A DNA stretch of 64,000 bases from an uncultured Altererythrobacter sp. (GTDB lineage: Bacteria > Pseudomonadota > Alphaproteobacteria > Sphingomonadales > Sphingomonadaceae): positions 372,001-436,000 of the forward strand of contig CAJXNC010000001.1 of NCBI GenBank assembly GCA_913056125.1. Direction: 5' to 3'. The stretch's first letter is position 1; every line of letters begins with the position of its first letter. Positions 19,099-27,931 of this stretch are shown here, one piece after another. The notes beneath the pieces were generated by a model. It did not search any database. It saw nothing but the letters and a program-made list of their open reading frames with translations, and was not told where the DNA came from. A program made the translations under genes and the position numbers.

Positions 19099-20117
19099 TG
19101 CGCTGCCTCGGCCCGGTATTCGAGGAACCATTCGACGAACTTGTCGATACCGTCATGAAAATCTGTCTGCGGACGATAACCCGTGAGGTCGCAAAGCAGG
19201 CTCGCATCCGCCCAGGTGGCAGGGACATCGCCCATCTGCATCTCCATGTAATTGCGCTTGGCCTTCTTGCCGAGCGAATCCTCTATCGCATCGACGAAGT
19301 CGAGCAGGCGGACCTTGTCCGAATTGCCGATATTGACGACGCGATAAGGCGCGACGGGAGAGAGGCTGTCATTGGCGGCGATCTGCGACGGATTCTCGGG
19401 GCGCACGGGCGGCACGTCGATCAGCAGGCCGATGGCGCGCACCAGGTCGTCGATATAGGTGAAGTCGCGATACATCTCGCCATTGTTATAGATGTCGATC
19501 GGGCGGTCATCCATGATCGCATCGACAAACTTGTACAGCGCCAGGTCGGGGCGTCCCCATGCCCCGTAGACGGTGAAGAAACGGAACATGGTTACAGGCA
19601 AGTTCCACAGATGGGCATAGGAATGCCCCATGCTCTCATTGGCCTTCTTGCTCGCGGCATAGATGGTCAGCTGCGTGTCGGCCTTGTCCGTCTCGCAAAA
19701 CGGCATTTCGGTGTTGGCACCGTAAACCGAGCTGGTCGAAGCCATCAGCAGGTGCTCGACATCGAGGCTGCGCGCCGCTTCGAGCACATGCATCGTGCCC
19801 AAGACATTGCTGTTTATATAGGCGACCGGGTTCTCGAGGCTGTAGCGCACGCCCGCTTGCGCAGCGAGGTGGACGATGATGTCAGGCCGGAAGTCGGCGA
19901 AGTCGCTTTCCAGCGTGGCACGGTCCTCCAGCTGGGCGATGGTGCAGGAGAACTTGTTGTCCTTCTGTAGTATCGCATGGCGGCGCTTTTTCAGTTCGAC
20001 ATCGTAATAGTCGGTCAGACCGTCAAAACCGTGGACACGGAATCCCTGGGCCAGCAAATGCCGGGCAAGGTGGAAGCCGATGAAGCCGGCCGTTCCTGTG
20101 ACCAGGACTTTGCGCAC
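19095..20117 (-). CDS. NAD-dependent UDP-sugar 4-epimerase (UDP-glucuronate epimerase-like)
   Basis: The 340-aa short-chain dehydrogenase begins with [11 protein letters not shown] (residues 4-14), includes [11 protein letters not shown] and [12 protein letters not shown], and has the YAASK catalytic pair. The sequence [15 protein letters not shown] near residue 37 and [10 protein letters not shown] are typical of the UDP-GlcA 4-epimerase group (LspL/Cap1J). It starts with GTG at 20117 behind an AAGGG site and is the first gene of the - strand exopolysaccharide arm, divergent from 20264. Confidence 0.88.
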   Translation of the reverse strand: MRKVLVTGTAGFIGFHLARHLLAQGFRVHGFDGLTDYYDVELKKRRHAILQKDNKFSCTIAQLEDRATLESDFADFRPDIIVHLAAQAGVRYSLENPVAYINSNVLGTMHVLEAARSLDVEHLLMASTSSVYGANTEMPFCETDKADTQLTIYAASKKANESMGHSYAHLWNLPVTMFRFFTVYGAWGRPDLALYKFVDAIMDDRPIDIYNNGEMYRDFTYIDDLVRAIGLLIDVPPVRPENPSQIAANDSLSPVAPYRVVNIGNSDKVRLLDFVDAIEDSLGKKAKRNYMEMQMGDVPATWADASLLCDLTGYRPQTDFHDGIDKFVEWFLEYRAEAAQ

Positions 20118-20147
20118 ATTTGCCCTTTCCGTTACGAATCAATGTCG

Positions 20148-20171
20148 AAACCGGGGTTTTGCAGCCGGTTT
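20148..20171. promoter_or_regulatory. Inverted repeat in the divergent exopolysaccharide promoter region
   Basis: AAACCGG, a 10-nt spacer, then CCGGTTT form a perfect 7-bp inverted repeat within the 146-nt gap between the divergent epimerase and ligase genes. Its position would allow one regulator to control both arms. I could not identify convincing -35/-10 pairs around it. Confidence 0.35.
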
Positions 20172-20263
20172 GTGACGCGTCTAGGTGGATTGCCCGTTAA
20201 TGTGAACCCGCTTGCTCCCTGCCAGCCAGAGAGCCACAGCAAGGACTTGCAATCGCTCGGCGA

Positions 20264-21685
20264 ATGGTCAAGGACCGCGCGGTCAGAGCCATGGGGGGCA
20301 GTTCGATAGGCGGTCGTCGCAAATCCAGGAAGAAGCGGGTACCAGCTGCTGTCTTCGCGGCCATTTTTCTCGCCGTGGCGGTCGCCCTGCTCGGCGGTTC
20401 CGCGCGCTATGATGCGGGCCAGCTGATCCTCCTCCAACCCATCGCTTTCCTTGCCCTTGGATTTGGTGCGGTGAAGCTCTCTTCCGAAGGCGTGGGTGAC
20501 TTCAAGACTCCCCTGATGCTGCTTGGCGGGCTTGTTCTCCTCATGATCGTACAATTGGTCTCGATTCCACAAGGGCTGTGGAGTGCCATGCCGGGGCGGG
20601 ATGTAGTATCGGATATCGATGCTGCCTTGGGTGTCGAGTTGTGGCGGCCGCTTTCGCTGGTTCCTTCGCGCACGCTCAACGCCCTGTTCGGGCTTGCCAT
20701 TCCGGCCTCGGCTTTGTTGATATTCCTGGCGCTGGATCCCTCGCGCCGGCGCCCGATTATCCTGACCTTGCTGATTGCCATTGCGCTGGTCAGTGCCGCC
20801 TTTGCTGCGCTGCAACTGCTCGGGCCGGCCGACAGCTGGATGTATCTCTACCGATTTTCGAATTTCGGGCACGCAGTCGGCCTCTTCGCAAATGCCAATC
20901 ATGCTGCTGTCTTCGCCTCGCTGGCGATGATCGTCATCGGCTACCTGCTGGTGTCGGTGGGCGGCGAGGAGATCGACAAGCTACAAGTCATTCTGCTCGT
21001 GGCGAGCTTTGCCTTCATCTTCATCCTTGCGCTTCTGAGCGGATCGCGCCTTGGCCTGATTACGTCGGTCATCGCCTTGCTGACGGTGTTCGCTGCCTTT
21101 TGCACTCGTCCGGCTGGCTCCGGGCCGCGCATTTCGCGGCGTCTGGGGGCTGGCTTCACCATCGCGTTCGTTCTTGGCATTGCTGCAATTGCCCTGCTGT
21201 TCTTTGCCGCCGACCGAATTCCGGCACTTGCAGAGCTGCTGTCCGACAGGCCGATCGAGGATATTCGCCTGCGTGTGCTGGGCACGCTGGTAGAGATGGC
21301 GGGCGGCTATTTCCCGGTTGGATCGGGCTTTGGAACGTTCGAGAACGTCTATTACATCTTCGAACCGGACAGCGAATTGCGACCATCATATCTCAACATG
21401 GCGCACAATGACTGGGCCCAATTCGTCATCGAGGCAGGATTGCCGGGGATAATTCTTCTCCTGGGTGCATTCTGGTGGATCATGCGCATCGCCATGGCGT
21501 TGGGTTCCAATCCTATGCATCGTCCTGCTTTGATCGCGCTGGCCGGAGGGGTATTGGTCGTCGCCGTGGCGAGTTTGTTCGATTATCCGCTTCGTGCGCC
21601 CCTTTTCCAGTTCGCCTGTGTCTGGCTGCTGGCATGTTTGTGGGATTTTGCGCTCGACAACAGTGCTTCGGAAACAAGAGAATAG
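20264..21685 (+). CDS. O-antigen ligase/polymerase family membrane protein
   Basis: The 473-aa protein has a basic N-terminus followed by about ten to twelve hydrophobic segments. A large loop late in the protein reads GSGFGTFENVY and, about 30 residues later, NMAHNDWAQFVIEAGLPG; H-N-D-W is a typical element of the Wzy_C/O-antigen ligase family. It may polymerise or transfer repeat units in the periplasm. The start is uncertain: ATG 20264 or ATG 20291 would both give a positively charged leader. It is divergent from the epimerase and leads the + arm of the locus. Confidence 0.8.
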   Translation: MVKDRAVRAMGGSSIGGRRKSRKKRVPAAVFAAIFLAVAVALLGGSARYDAGQLILLQPIAFLALGFGAVKLSSEGVGDFKTPLMLLGGLVLLMIVQLVSIPQGLWSAMPGRDVVSDIDAALGVELWRPLSLVPSRTLNALFGLAIPASALLIFLALDPSRRRPIILTLLIAIALVSAAFAALQLLGPADSWMYLYRFSNFGHAVGLFANANHAAVFASLAMIVIGYLLVSVGGEEIDKLQVILLVASFAFIFILALLSGSRLGLITSVIALLTVFAAFCTRPAGSGPRISRRLGAGFTIAFVLGIAAIALLFFAADRIPALAELLSDRPIEDIRLRVLGTLVEMAGGYFPVGSGFGTFENVYYIFEPDSELRPSYLNMAHNDWAQFVIEAGLPGIILLLGAFWWIMRIAMALGSNPMHRPALIALAGGVLVVAVASLFDYPLRAPLFQFACVWLLACLWDFALDNSASETRE

Positions 21686-21739
21686 GGTTCCAATGCTAGG
21701 ATTGCTGGTCTACGCAAAGGCATCGGAGGGGTGTGATTG

Positions 21740-22459
21740 ATGAGAATCTTTGCGCGAACATTTGGTGCGGCATGCGCGGCGGCACTTGCGCTCTCCGGCT
21801 GCGCAACCGATCGAACTTTCGGTGAAGATCCGGGCGTGGAGATCACTGACCTGACGACGTTGCCCGCACCGCGTGCACCGTATGGCTATTCGCTGGCGCC
21901 GTTGGACCAGGTCGAAGTGCGCGTGCTGCAATACGATGCAGTGAACGGCAATTACCTGATCGGGAATGACGGGATTATCGATTTCCCGCTGATCGGCCCG
22001 ATCGCTGCGGAAGGACTCTCGCCCGCCGAGCTTTCCAACGCCATCTCGACAAGGCTGGCTGATGGGTTCGTGATCAATCCTGACGTCTCCGTTATGCCGG
22101 TCAATATCGCGCGTATCGGTGTGTCGTTCGGCGGAGAGATTTCATCGCCGGGCAATATTGCGGCCTCCGAAGTCCCCACCTTGCTGCGTGGCATCAACGA
22201 GGCCGGCGGACTTACGGAATATGCCAAGCATGACGATGTGTTGATCATGCGCGAAGTCGGTGGAGTTCGTTATATCGGCGTCTACAACATTGGAGCCATT
22301 GCACGCGGCAACTATCCTGATCCCGCGCTTTACGCCGGCGATATCGTGATGGTGGGCGATTCCCCGGCGAGGCGCAGGGTTGACTCGATTCTGCAATATC
22401 TTCCGCTGCTTACAACCAGCCTTATCCTGGCCGATCGCATCGATCGTTTGGGCAACTAG
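21740..22459 (+). CDS. Polysaccharide export outer-membrane lipoprotein (Wza/GumB-like)
   Basis: The 239-aa protein starts at ATG 21740 behind GGAGGG at 21725-21730. Its N-terminus is a lipoprotein signal with LALSGC (Cys21). It then has the Poly_export domain (YSLAPLDQVEVRVLQYDAVN through VINPDVSVMPV) and one SLBB-like domain (VSFGGEISSPGNI). It is shorter than E. coli Wza (about 380 aa) and closer in size to GumB/short exporters. It should form or line the outer-membrane channel that works with the downstream Wzc-like kinase. Confidence 0.88.
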   Translation: MRIFARTFGAACAAALALSGCATDRTFGEDPGVEITDLTTLPAPRAPYGYSLAPLDQVEVRVLQYDAVNGNYLIGNDGIIDFPLIGPIAAEGLSPAELSNAISTRLADGFVINPDVSVMPVNIARIGVSFGGEISSPGNIAASEVPTLLRGINEAGGLTEYAKHDDVLIMREVGGVRYIGVYNIGAIARGNYPDPALYAGDIVMVGDSPARRRVDSILQYLPLLTTSLILADRIDRLGN

Positions 22460-22467
22460 GAATAGTC

Positions 22468-24582
22468 ATGGCCAGCACTTCAATGACAGATCGCCAGGGT
22501 GACAGGCTCCGTTCGGTTCCGTACGGGGCCGATGATGGCCTTGGCTCTCTGATCCCCTTCGACCTTGAGCGGATCTGGCTGCGGGCCATCGATCTGCGCT
22601 ACTGGCTGTTCGGCATCCTTCTGCTCGGCCTGCTCGCCGGCGTTGTCTACACACTGACTACGCCCGAGAAATTCCGCGCCACCGCCCGTATCGAGATCAA
22701 TCGCGTCGATATCGGCCGGGCCCAGATCGACGGCATCGGTATCCAGGACGAGGCTCGCGACAGGCAATATTACGAGACCCAGTACCTGCTGTTGCGCTCG
22801 CTGTTCATGGCAGAGCGCGTGGTCGATGCGGAAAACCTAGCCCAGAACCCGGAATTTATCGCCACCTATGGCCAGCGTTCGGAAGAAGGGGCTGCCGGCC
22901 TCCTGCGTGGCGGTATCACCATTAGTCCGCTGCAGAACTCGAACCTTGTTGATATCAGCTTTGTCAGTACGTCGCGCCAATTGACTGCACAGATCGCAAA
23001 TAGCTGGGCCGAGCAGTTCCTGCAGGCCAATTACGACAAGCGTTTCGGCGATGTGGCCATGGCCCGCGCACAGCTGGAAGAGCAGCTCGAAGAAATGCGC
23101 GAGCGGCTGGAAATCTCCGAAGCGGCGCTGATCGAATATGCCAATGCCAATGAGATCGTGATGCTGCAGAGCACCACCGAAGGCGGTGGAAGGACGACAC
23201 TGGTCTCTGCAGAGCTTGCATCGCTGACCTCGGCTCTGGCCAGCGCGACGGTGCAGCGCATTTCTGCCGAGGCCGCGATGCGTTCCGGCGTTGGCCTCTC
23301 GGAGCAGGCCGTTTCCAGCAATCAGCAGCTGGCCGAAATACAGGCGCAGCTGGCGAATTTGCGTACCACTTTGGGCGAACGCAATCCGCAGGTCGTGGCG
23401 CTACTTGCGCAGATGGAATCGCTTCAGCGTTCCGCTGATGAAAGCTTGGCCGGCTTCGAAAGTGCCCGCGCAGCCGAATATCAAAAGGCCATGCTCGAGG
23501 AAGCGGAGCTGCGCCAGCGTTTCGAGAGGGCCAAGTCCGCCTATCTCAACGAGCAGGGGGAGGGTGTCGAATACGGTATCCTCCAGCGCGAGGTCGATAC
23601 TAACCGCGAGCTCTACGATGCCTTGCTGCAAAGCTATCGCGAACTCGGCGTGGCCGGCACCGGCAGCAACAACATGACGCTGATCGAACGGGCAAGGGCT
23701 CCCGGTGGTCCCTTCGAGCCGAACTTGCGCTTCAACCTTATGATCGCCTTGGGCCTCGCTGTAGCGGCCTGTGCATTGGTAGTCTTCATTCTCGATCTGC
23801 TCGACCAGACGATCCGCGATCCAGCCGATATCCAGCGCTACTTCGGATTGGGGACGCTTGGCCTCATCCCCACGGCAGAAGAAGAGGATGTCGAAAAGCA
23901 GGTACTCAATTCGCATTCGGATATCGCCGAAGCCTATGCGGCGACGCGAACCGGCCTGCTGTTTTCCACTCCTGACGGTGCGCCGAAGAGCGTCATGCTC
24001 ACCAGTACGCGGCCGGAAGAAGGCAAGACGCTTTCGAGCCTGGCCCTTGCCGCTTCATTCGGCAAGATCGGCAAGAAGGTTGTCCTGGTCGATCTCGACC
24101 TGCGTCGCATGGGCCTCACCTCCCTGCTCGAATGTACGGGGGTCGAGGGAGGCATGAGTGCATTCCTGGCAGGAGCCATCGAACAGCCGACCGTCGTGCC
24201 CTTCGAGGACTACGAATTCGATCTGATTCCCAGCGGGCCGCTTGCGCCTAACCCGGCAGAGCTGCTGGCAAGCACGCGGGTCAAGGGGCTGATCGACCAG
24301 TTGCGTGCCCGCTATGACCAGGTGATCATCGACGGACCGCCGATCCTCGGCCTCGCCGATGCGATCGAACTGAGCGGCTCGGTCGATGCCGTTGCTTTCG
24401 TGATCAAGGCAAACTCGGCATCGCGGCGGAACATACAGCATGCGCTTTCGCGCCTGCGCAGTTCCGATCCGAACCTTGTCGGAGCGATCGTGACGCATCT
24501 GGACCGTCGCAACGATGCCTATGGCTATGGCTACGGCTATGGCTATGGCTATGGTTACGGTCACAGCGGCAAGGATGGCTGA
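22468..24582 (+). CDS. Wzc-like polysaccharide co-polymerase and tyrosine autokinase
   Basis: The 704-aa inner-membrane protein has a Wzz domain flanked by two transmembrane helices (about residues 40-65 and 425-450), a long coiled-coil periplasmic region, and a C-terminal BY-kinase domain. The kinase has Walker A RPEEGKTLSS (about 515-525), Walker A' VVLVDLDLRR and Walker B QVIIDGPP. The tail holds seven Tyr-Gly pairs, the likely autophosphorylation cluster. It should regulate chain length and export together with the Wza-like protein 8 nt upstream. Confidence 0.93.
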   Translation: MASTSMTDRQGDRLRSVPYGADDGLGSLIPFDLERIWLRAIDLRYWLFGILLLGLLAGVVYTLTTPEKFRATARIEINRVDIGRAQIDGIGIQDEARDRQYYETQYLLLRSLFMAERVVDAENLAQNPEFIATYGQRSEEGAAGLLRGGITISPLQNSNLVDISFVSTSRQLTAQIANSWAEQFLQANYDKRFGDVAMARAQLEEQLEEMRERLEISEAALIEYANANEIVMLQSTTEGGGRTTLVSAELASLTSALASATVQRISAEAAMRSGVGLSEQAVSSNQQLAEIQAQLANLRTTLGERNPQVVALLAQMESLQRSADESLAGFESARAAEYQKAMLEEAELRQRFERAKSAYLNEQGEGVEYGILQREVDTNRELYDALLQSYRELGVAGTGSNNMTLIERARAPGGPFEPNLRFNLMIALGLAVAACALVVFILDLLDQTIRDPADIQRYFGLGTLGLIPTAEEEDVEKQVLNSHSDIAEAYAATRTGLLFSTPDGAPKSVMLTSTRPEEGKTLSSLALAASFGKIGKKVVLVDLDLRRMGLTSLLECTGVEGGMSAFLAGAIEQPTVVPFEDYEFDLIPSGPLAPNPAELLASTRVKGLIDQLRARYDQVIIDGPPILGLADAIELSGSVDAVAFVIKANSASRRNIQHALSRLRSSDPNLVGAIVTHLDRRNDAYGYGYGYGYGYGYGHSGKDG
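24520..24561 (+). repeat. Seven tandem hexanucleotides (TATGGC-type) coding for a Tyr-Gly tail
   Basis: Seven in-frame copies of TAT/TAC-GGC/GGT encode (YG)7 directly before HSGKDG at the end of the Wzc-like kinase. BY-kinases usually have a C-terminal tyrosine cluster that is autophosphorylated. Hexamer gain or loss would change the number of tyrosines without a frameshift. Confidence 0.85.
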
Positions 24583-25765
24583 TACCGATCCAGCGGGACC
24601 AAGTCCGGTGCGCAAGAGCGCGATCGGCGTGTTCTGCCTCGTACTTGCCGTGCTTGCCGGCGGTCACGCCGCTTCCAATGCACTGGCGAGCGACAATCCG
24701 CAATTGGCGGCAAGGCTATCGCCCTTCGCTGCTCCAGCCAATCAGCGCCTCTCCACCCTGACCCAAAGGGTTGTTCAGGGAGCCGATGGAAGAACCGTGA
24801 TCGATGTCGGCAACGCCCTGCCATTCGCGGCGGCTGCCTATCGCGTCGATCCATTGAGCGGTGCAGCGCTCTCCATCCTCGCGCGCAGCAGGCAAGCCGG
24901 CGAAGAACGCAATGCGGTCCTGGATGCAGCGGCGAGGACTACGCGGCGCGAGACATTGCTGCAGGCTGCCCTGCTTGAGCGTCAGGTCGGATCCGGGAAT
25001 TTCGACGATGCGGTGGCGACGCTCGACCGGACCTTGACCGTCCGCCCGCAATATACCGACCAGATCATGCCACCTTTCGTGCAGGCACTGCAGGATGAGG
25101 CGCAGCTTGCCCGGTTTGGAGAGATCCTCGAGAGCGACCCGGTTTGGGAGCCCAATTTCTTCCGCTTCGCTTCCAGGGAACCGAGACTTGCCGGCGCGCT
25201 TGGGCCTTTGCGTATCGCGCAGGGAAATGACGAAGCGCTCGACGAACGGACCAACCGCGCGATCATCCACTCGTTGATCGAGTATGGCGAGTTCGATGCA
25301 GCAATGGGCGTTTACAATCTTGCCGGCGGTACTGGCCTTCCGCCTGCCACCGGCGAGTGGGACCTCAACTGGAACACGAGATTCCCGCCTTTCGATTGGG
25401 GTTTGCAGGACAGCCCGGGTGAGTATGCAAGGATCGATGACGGGACCGAGATGCGCATTTTCCTGCGCCGCGGCAGGGGTGGGCAACTTGCACGGCGCAG
25501 TTTCGTCATGCCTTCGGGCGTTCATTCGATATTGATCGAACACGATATTCGCCCGGCTCTGCGGACAGAGGACATGAAGCTTACCCTGGAGTGCGAAGAG
25601 GGTCGCAGGGTCATTTTCGAGGGGGCTTTCGAGGCATCCCCAACCCGTTTCGCGATTGGCCAGGATGGCCAGCCCTGCGAGTTCTACCGCCTGACGATCT
25701 CCGGCCGGGCATGGTCATCGGGCGATGAAGTCAGCGGGACGATCTCCCGGATCGTCATCGACTGA
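24575..25765 (+). CDS. Membrane-anchored hypothetical protein of the exopolysaccharide locus
   Basis: The 396-aa protein has one N-terminal hydrophobic segment (about residues 14-35), then a helical region with TPR-like character (LLQAALLERQVGSGNFDDAV), and a C-terminal beta-rich portion from about residue 265 (GEWDLNWNTRFPPFDWGL onward) that may be a carbohydrate-binding-like sandwich. I chose ATG 24575, which overlaps the kinase stop by 8 nt; the longer frame from 24515 would be a translation of the YG repeat in another frame. I do not recognise the family. Its position suggests a role in polymer assembly or export. Confidence 0.7.
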   Translation: MADTDPAGPSPVRKSAIGVFCLVLAVLAGGHAASNALASDNPQLAARLSPFAAPANQRLSTLTQRVVQGADGRTVIDVGNALPFAAAAYRVDPLSGAALSILARSRQAGEERNAVLDAAARTTRRETLLQAALLERQVGSGNFDDAVATLDRTLTVRPQYTDQIMPPFVQALQDEAQLARFGEILESDPVWEPNFFRFASREPRLAGALGPLRIAQGNDEALDERTNRAIIHSLIEYGEFDAAMGVYNLAGGTGLPPATGEWDLNWNTRFPPFDWGLQDSPGEYARIDDGTEMRIFLRRGRGGQLARRSFVMPSGVHSILIEHDIRPALRTEDMKLTLECEEGRRVIFEGAFEASPTRFAIGQDGQPCEFYRLTISGRAWSSGDEVSGTISRIVID

Positions 25766-25837
25766 CAAGCTTCGCCAGAAGACCCGATTGCCTGCATCCG
25801 CTGTGACCGAAACGCTACAGACGAAGGTCTGCCTTGC

Positions 25838-25857
25838 ATTTGTTCGGTCGAACGAAT
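25838..25857. promoter_or_regulatory. Palindrome before tetR of the RND operon (probable operator)
   Basis: ATTTGTTCGGTCGAACGAAT is a 20-bp palindrome with one mismatched pair (core GTTCG-GT-CGAAC is perfect). It ends 11 nt before the tetR start codon. A TTGCAT at 25834-25839 partly overlaps it and could be a -35 element. The geometry fits TetR autorepression of the whole efflux operon. Confidence 0.6.
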
Positions 25858-25868
25858 AACGGACTGGC

Positions 25869-26483
25869 ATGCGCGACGATCTGATCAGGGTGGCGATCGA
25901 AAAATTCGGCAGGCGCGGCTATGACGCCGTTGGCACGCGCGAGATCGCGGCTGCGGTGGATACGCCCATGTCATCCATCACCTATCATTTCGGTGGCAAG
26001 GAAGGCCTGTATCTCGCCGCGGCCGAACACATTTTCGATTACTTGCATGAGACCCTCGGGCCCTCGATGGAGCGCATCCCGGATGCCGATGCTGCGCGCG
26101 AGGATCGCCTTGCGGCAATCTGTGCAATCCTGCGGGGGATGGGCGAGCTAATGCTCAACGAAAAGAGCGCATCCTTTGCCTTGTTCATCGGTCGCGAACA
26201 GCAATTGCCGACGCCTCAGGTGCTCGAACTGATGGACCACAGGGTCATGCCGATGATGCGGCTGCTGGTGGACCAGGTGCGGATGCTGCGTCCCGATCTC
26301 GAAGCGGAGCAGGCCAAGGCAGTGACGGTCTATATCTTCGGAATGGTGATAGCCTTGCGCCACACACGCGCGTCGATGAGCCTGCTGTTCGAGTGCGACG
26401 ACTTTTCCGGGAAGATGCAGGATATGTTGCTCGACCAGCTCGAACAATCGGTTCGCGCCATACTCGATCGGAGCGCGGCATGA
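25869..26483 (+). CDS. TetR-family repressor of the RND efflux operon
   Basis: The 204-aa protein has an N-terminal helix-turn-helix (residues 1-50) with GYDAVGTREIAAAVDTP and ITYHFGGKEGLY, the TetR recognition helix region. The C-terminal ligand domain resembles the CerR-type TetR group. It is the first gene of the operon, overlaps the outer-membrane factor gene by 4 nt, and has a 20-bp palindrome immediately upstream, so it probably represses itself and the pump until an inducer binds. Confidence 0.88.
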   Translation: MRDDLIRVAIEKFGRRGYDAVGTREIAAAVDTPMSSITYHFGGKEGLYLAAAEHIFDYLHETLGPSMERIPDADAAREDRLAAICAILRGMGELMLNEKSASFALFIGREQQLPTPQVLELMDHRVMPMMRLLVDQVRMLRPDLEAEQAKAVTVYIFGMVIALRHTRASMSLLFECDDFSGKMQDMLLDQLEQSVRAILDRSAA

Positions 26484-27931
26484 AGGCAGGTCGCCTCCTC
26501 CTCGCCCTGCCACTTGTCGCCAGCCTGGCGGGCTGCATCTCGATGGCACCCGAGCAGGAGGTGCCCCCCGTTGCGGCGGCCTTGCCCGAGACGTTTTCGG
26601 AGGACGCGATCCAAGGCGAATATACGCCGGCTGCATGGTGGCTGGCGTTCGAGGATCCCGTACTCGACACGCTGGTGGACCGCGCGCTTGCCGGCAATCT
26701 CGACCTCGCTCAGGCGGCAGCCCGGGCCGAACGGGCAAGTGCGCAAGCTCGCGTTTCGCGCGCGGCATTGTTTCCCGCGCTCGAGGCCACCGGCGGTGCG
26801 AGCTATTCGGATACGCCGGTATCGGGCGGAGCCTTCTCGAACTTTCCCGGCGCGCCTACGCGGATCAACAACGAGACCTATTCAGTGGGCCTCGCTGCCT
26901 CCTATGAACTCGATTTGTTCGGAAGGGTGCGCAACGATTTCGCGGCTGCCCGGTCCGACGCGTTTGCTGCGGAACAGGACTATCGTGCGGCAAGGCTGGC
27001 GACCACGGCAGAGACGATCTCGGCCTATTTCGACGTGGTCGACGCGCGTGCGCAAATTGCCACGGCGCTCCTCACGTTCGACGTGCTCCGGGATCGCACG
27101 GTCCGCACCGAGGAACGCTATCGCCGGGGCCTGACCGGCAGTTTCGAGCTATACCAGGTCCGGCAGGATCTCCGCAGCGTCGAGGCCAGCCTGCCGCAGC
27201 GCGAGATTGCCCTGTCCTCTGCAGAAAATCGCCTCGGCCTGCTGTTGGCAGAATATCCGGAAACGGTGGACGAATTGCTGGCCGGGATGCTGACGCCGCG
27301 CCTGGTCTTCGAACCCGTGCCCGCGGGCCTCCCGGCAGACATCCTTGCGCAAAGGCCCGATGTCGCCGCTGCATGGGAACGGCTTGAAGCGGCGCGCCTG
27401 CGCATCGGCGCGCGCCGCGCCGAGCGCTTTCCTGCCTTGCGCCTGACCGCGTCGACCGGCGCACAGGGTGCTGTGCCCGGCGATGCCTTCCGGTTCGACC
27501 AGAACTGGCTTCTCTCGCTCGGTGCCAACCTGACCGCGCCGATCTTCGACGGCGGGCGTATCGCGGCCAATATCCGCGTCGCACGCGCAAATTATGACGA
27601 GGCCGCTGCTGCCTACGGCCAGAGCGTGCTGACCGCCTATCGCGAGGCCGTGCTGGCAATCGATACCTATGAGGAGCAGCGCCAACGTTACCGCCTCATC
27701 GCAGCGCAGCTGGATGAGGCAATGGCTTCGCGCGACCTGCAGGCCGAACGCTATGCATCCGGTGTGGGCGATTACATTTCCTATCTCGATGCGCTGCGTT
27801 CGATGCACCAGGTCGAGAGCAATCTCTCTTCCGCAGCGCGCGATGTCGCGCTGGCACGGCTGGGCGTGCATCGCGCGCTCGGTGGTGATTGGGACTTGCC
27901 CGAAACTTCCAGCAAAGGTGAAAGCGAATGA
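26480..27931 (+). CDS. NodT-family outer-membrane efflux lipoprotein
   Basis: The 483-aa TolC-like protein has a lipoprotein signal ending ASLAGC, two outer-membrane-factor repeats rich in coiled coils, and motifs such as AWWLAFEDPVLDTLVDRAL and LPADILAQRPDVAAAWERL typical of NodT/OprM. It would form the outer-membrane channel of the tripartite pump with the next two gene products. The ATG at 26480 overlaps the tetR stop; the frame open from 26393 is not needed. Confidence 0.92.
   Translation: MKAGRLLLALPLVASLAGCISMAPEQEVPPVAAALPETFSEDAIQGEYTPAAWWLAFEDPVLDTLVDRALAGNLDLAQAAARAERASAQARVSRAALFPALEATGGASYSDTPVSGGAFSNFPGAPTRINNETYSVGLAASYELDLFGRVRNDFAAARSDAFAAEQDYRAARLATTAETISAYFDVVDARAQIATALLTFDVLRDRTVRTEERYRRGLTGSFELYQVRQDLRSVEASLPQREIALSSAENRLGLLLAEYPETVDELLAGMLTPRLVFEPVPAGLPADILAQRPDVAAAWERLEAARLRIGARRAERFPALRLTASTGAQGAVPGDAFRFDQNWLLSLGANLTAPIFDGGRIAANIRVARANYDEAAAAYGQSVLTAYREAVLAIDTYEEQRQRYRLIAAQLDEAMASRDLQAERYASGVGDYISYLDALRSMHQVESNLSSAARDVALARLGVHRALGGDWDLPETSSKGESE

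Noticed and set aside
24515-24574. Upstream start for the gene at 24575
   Set aside because: The extra residues (MPMAMATAMAMAM) are only the YG-repeat read in another frame.
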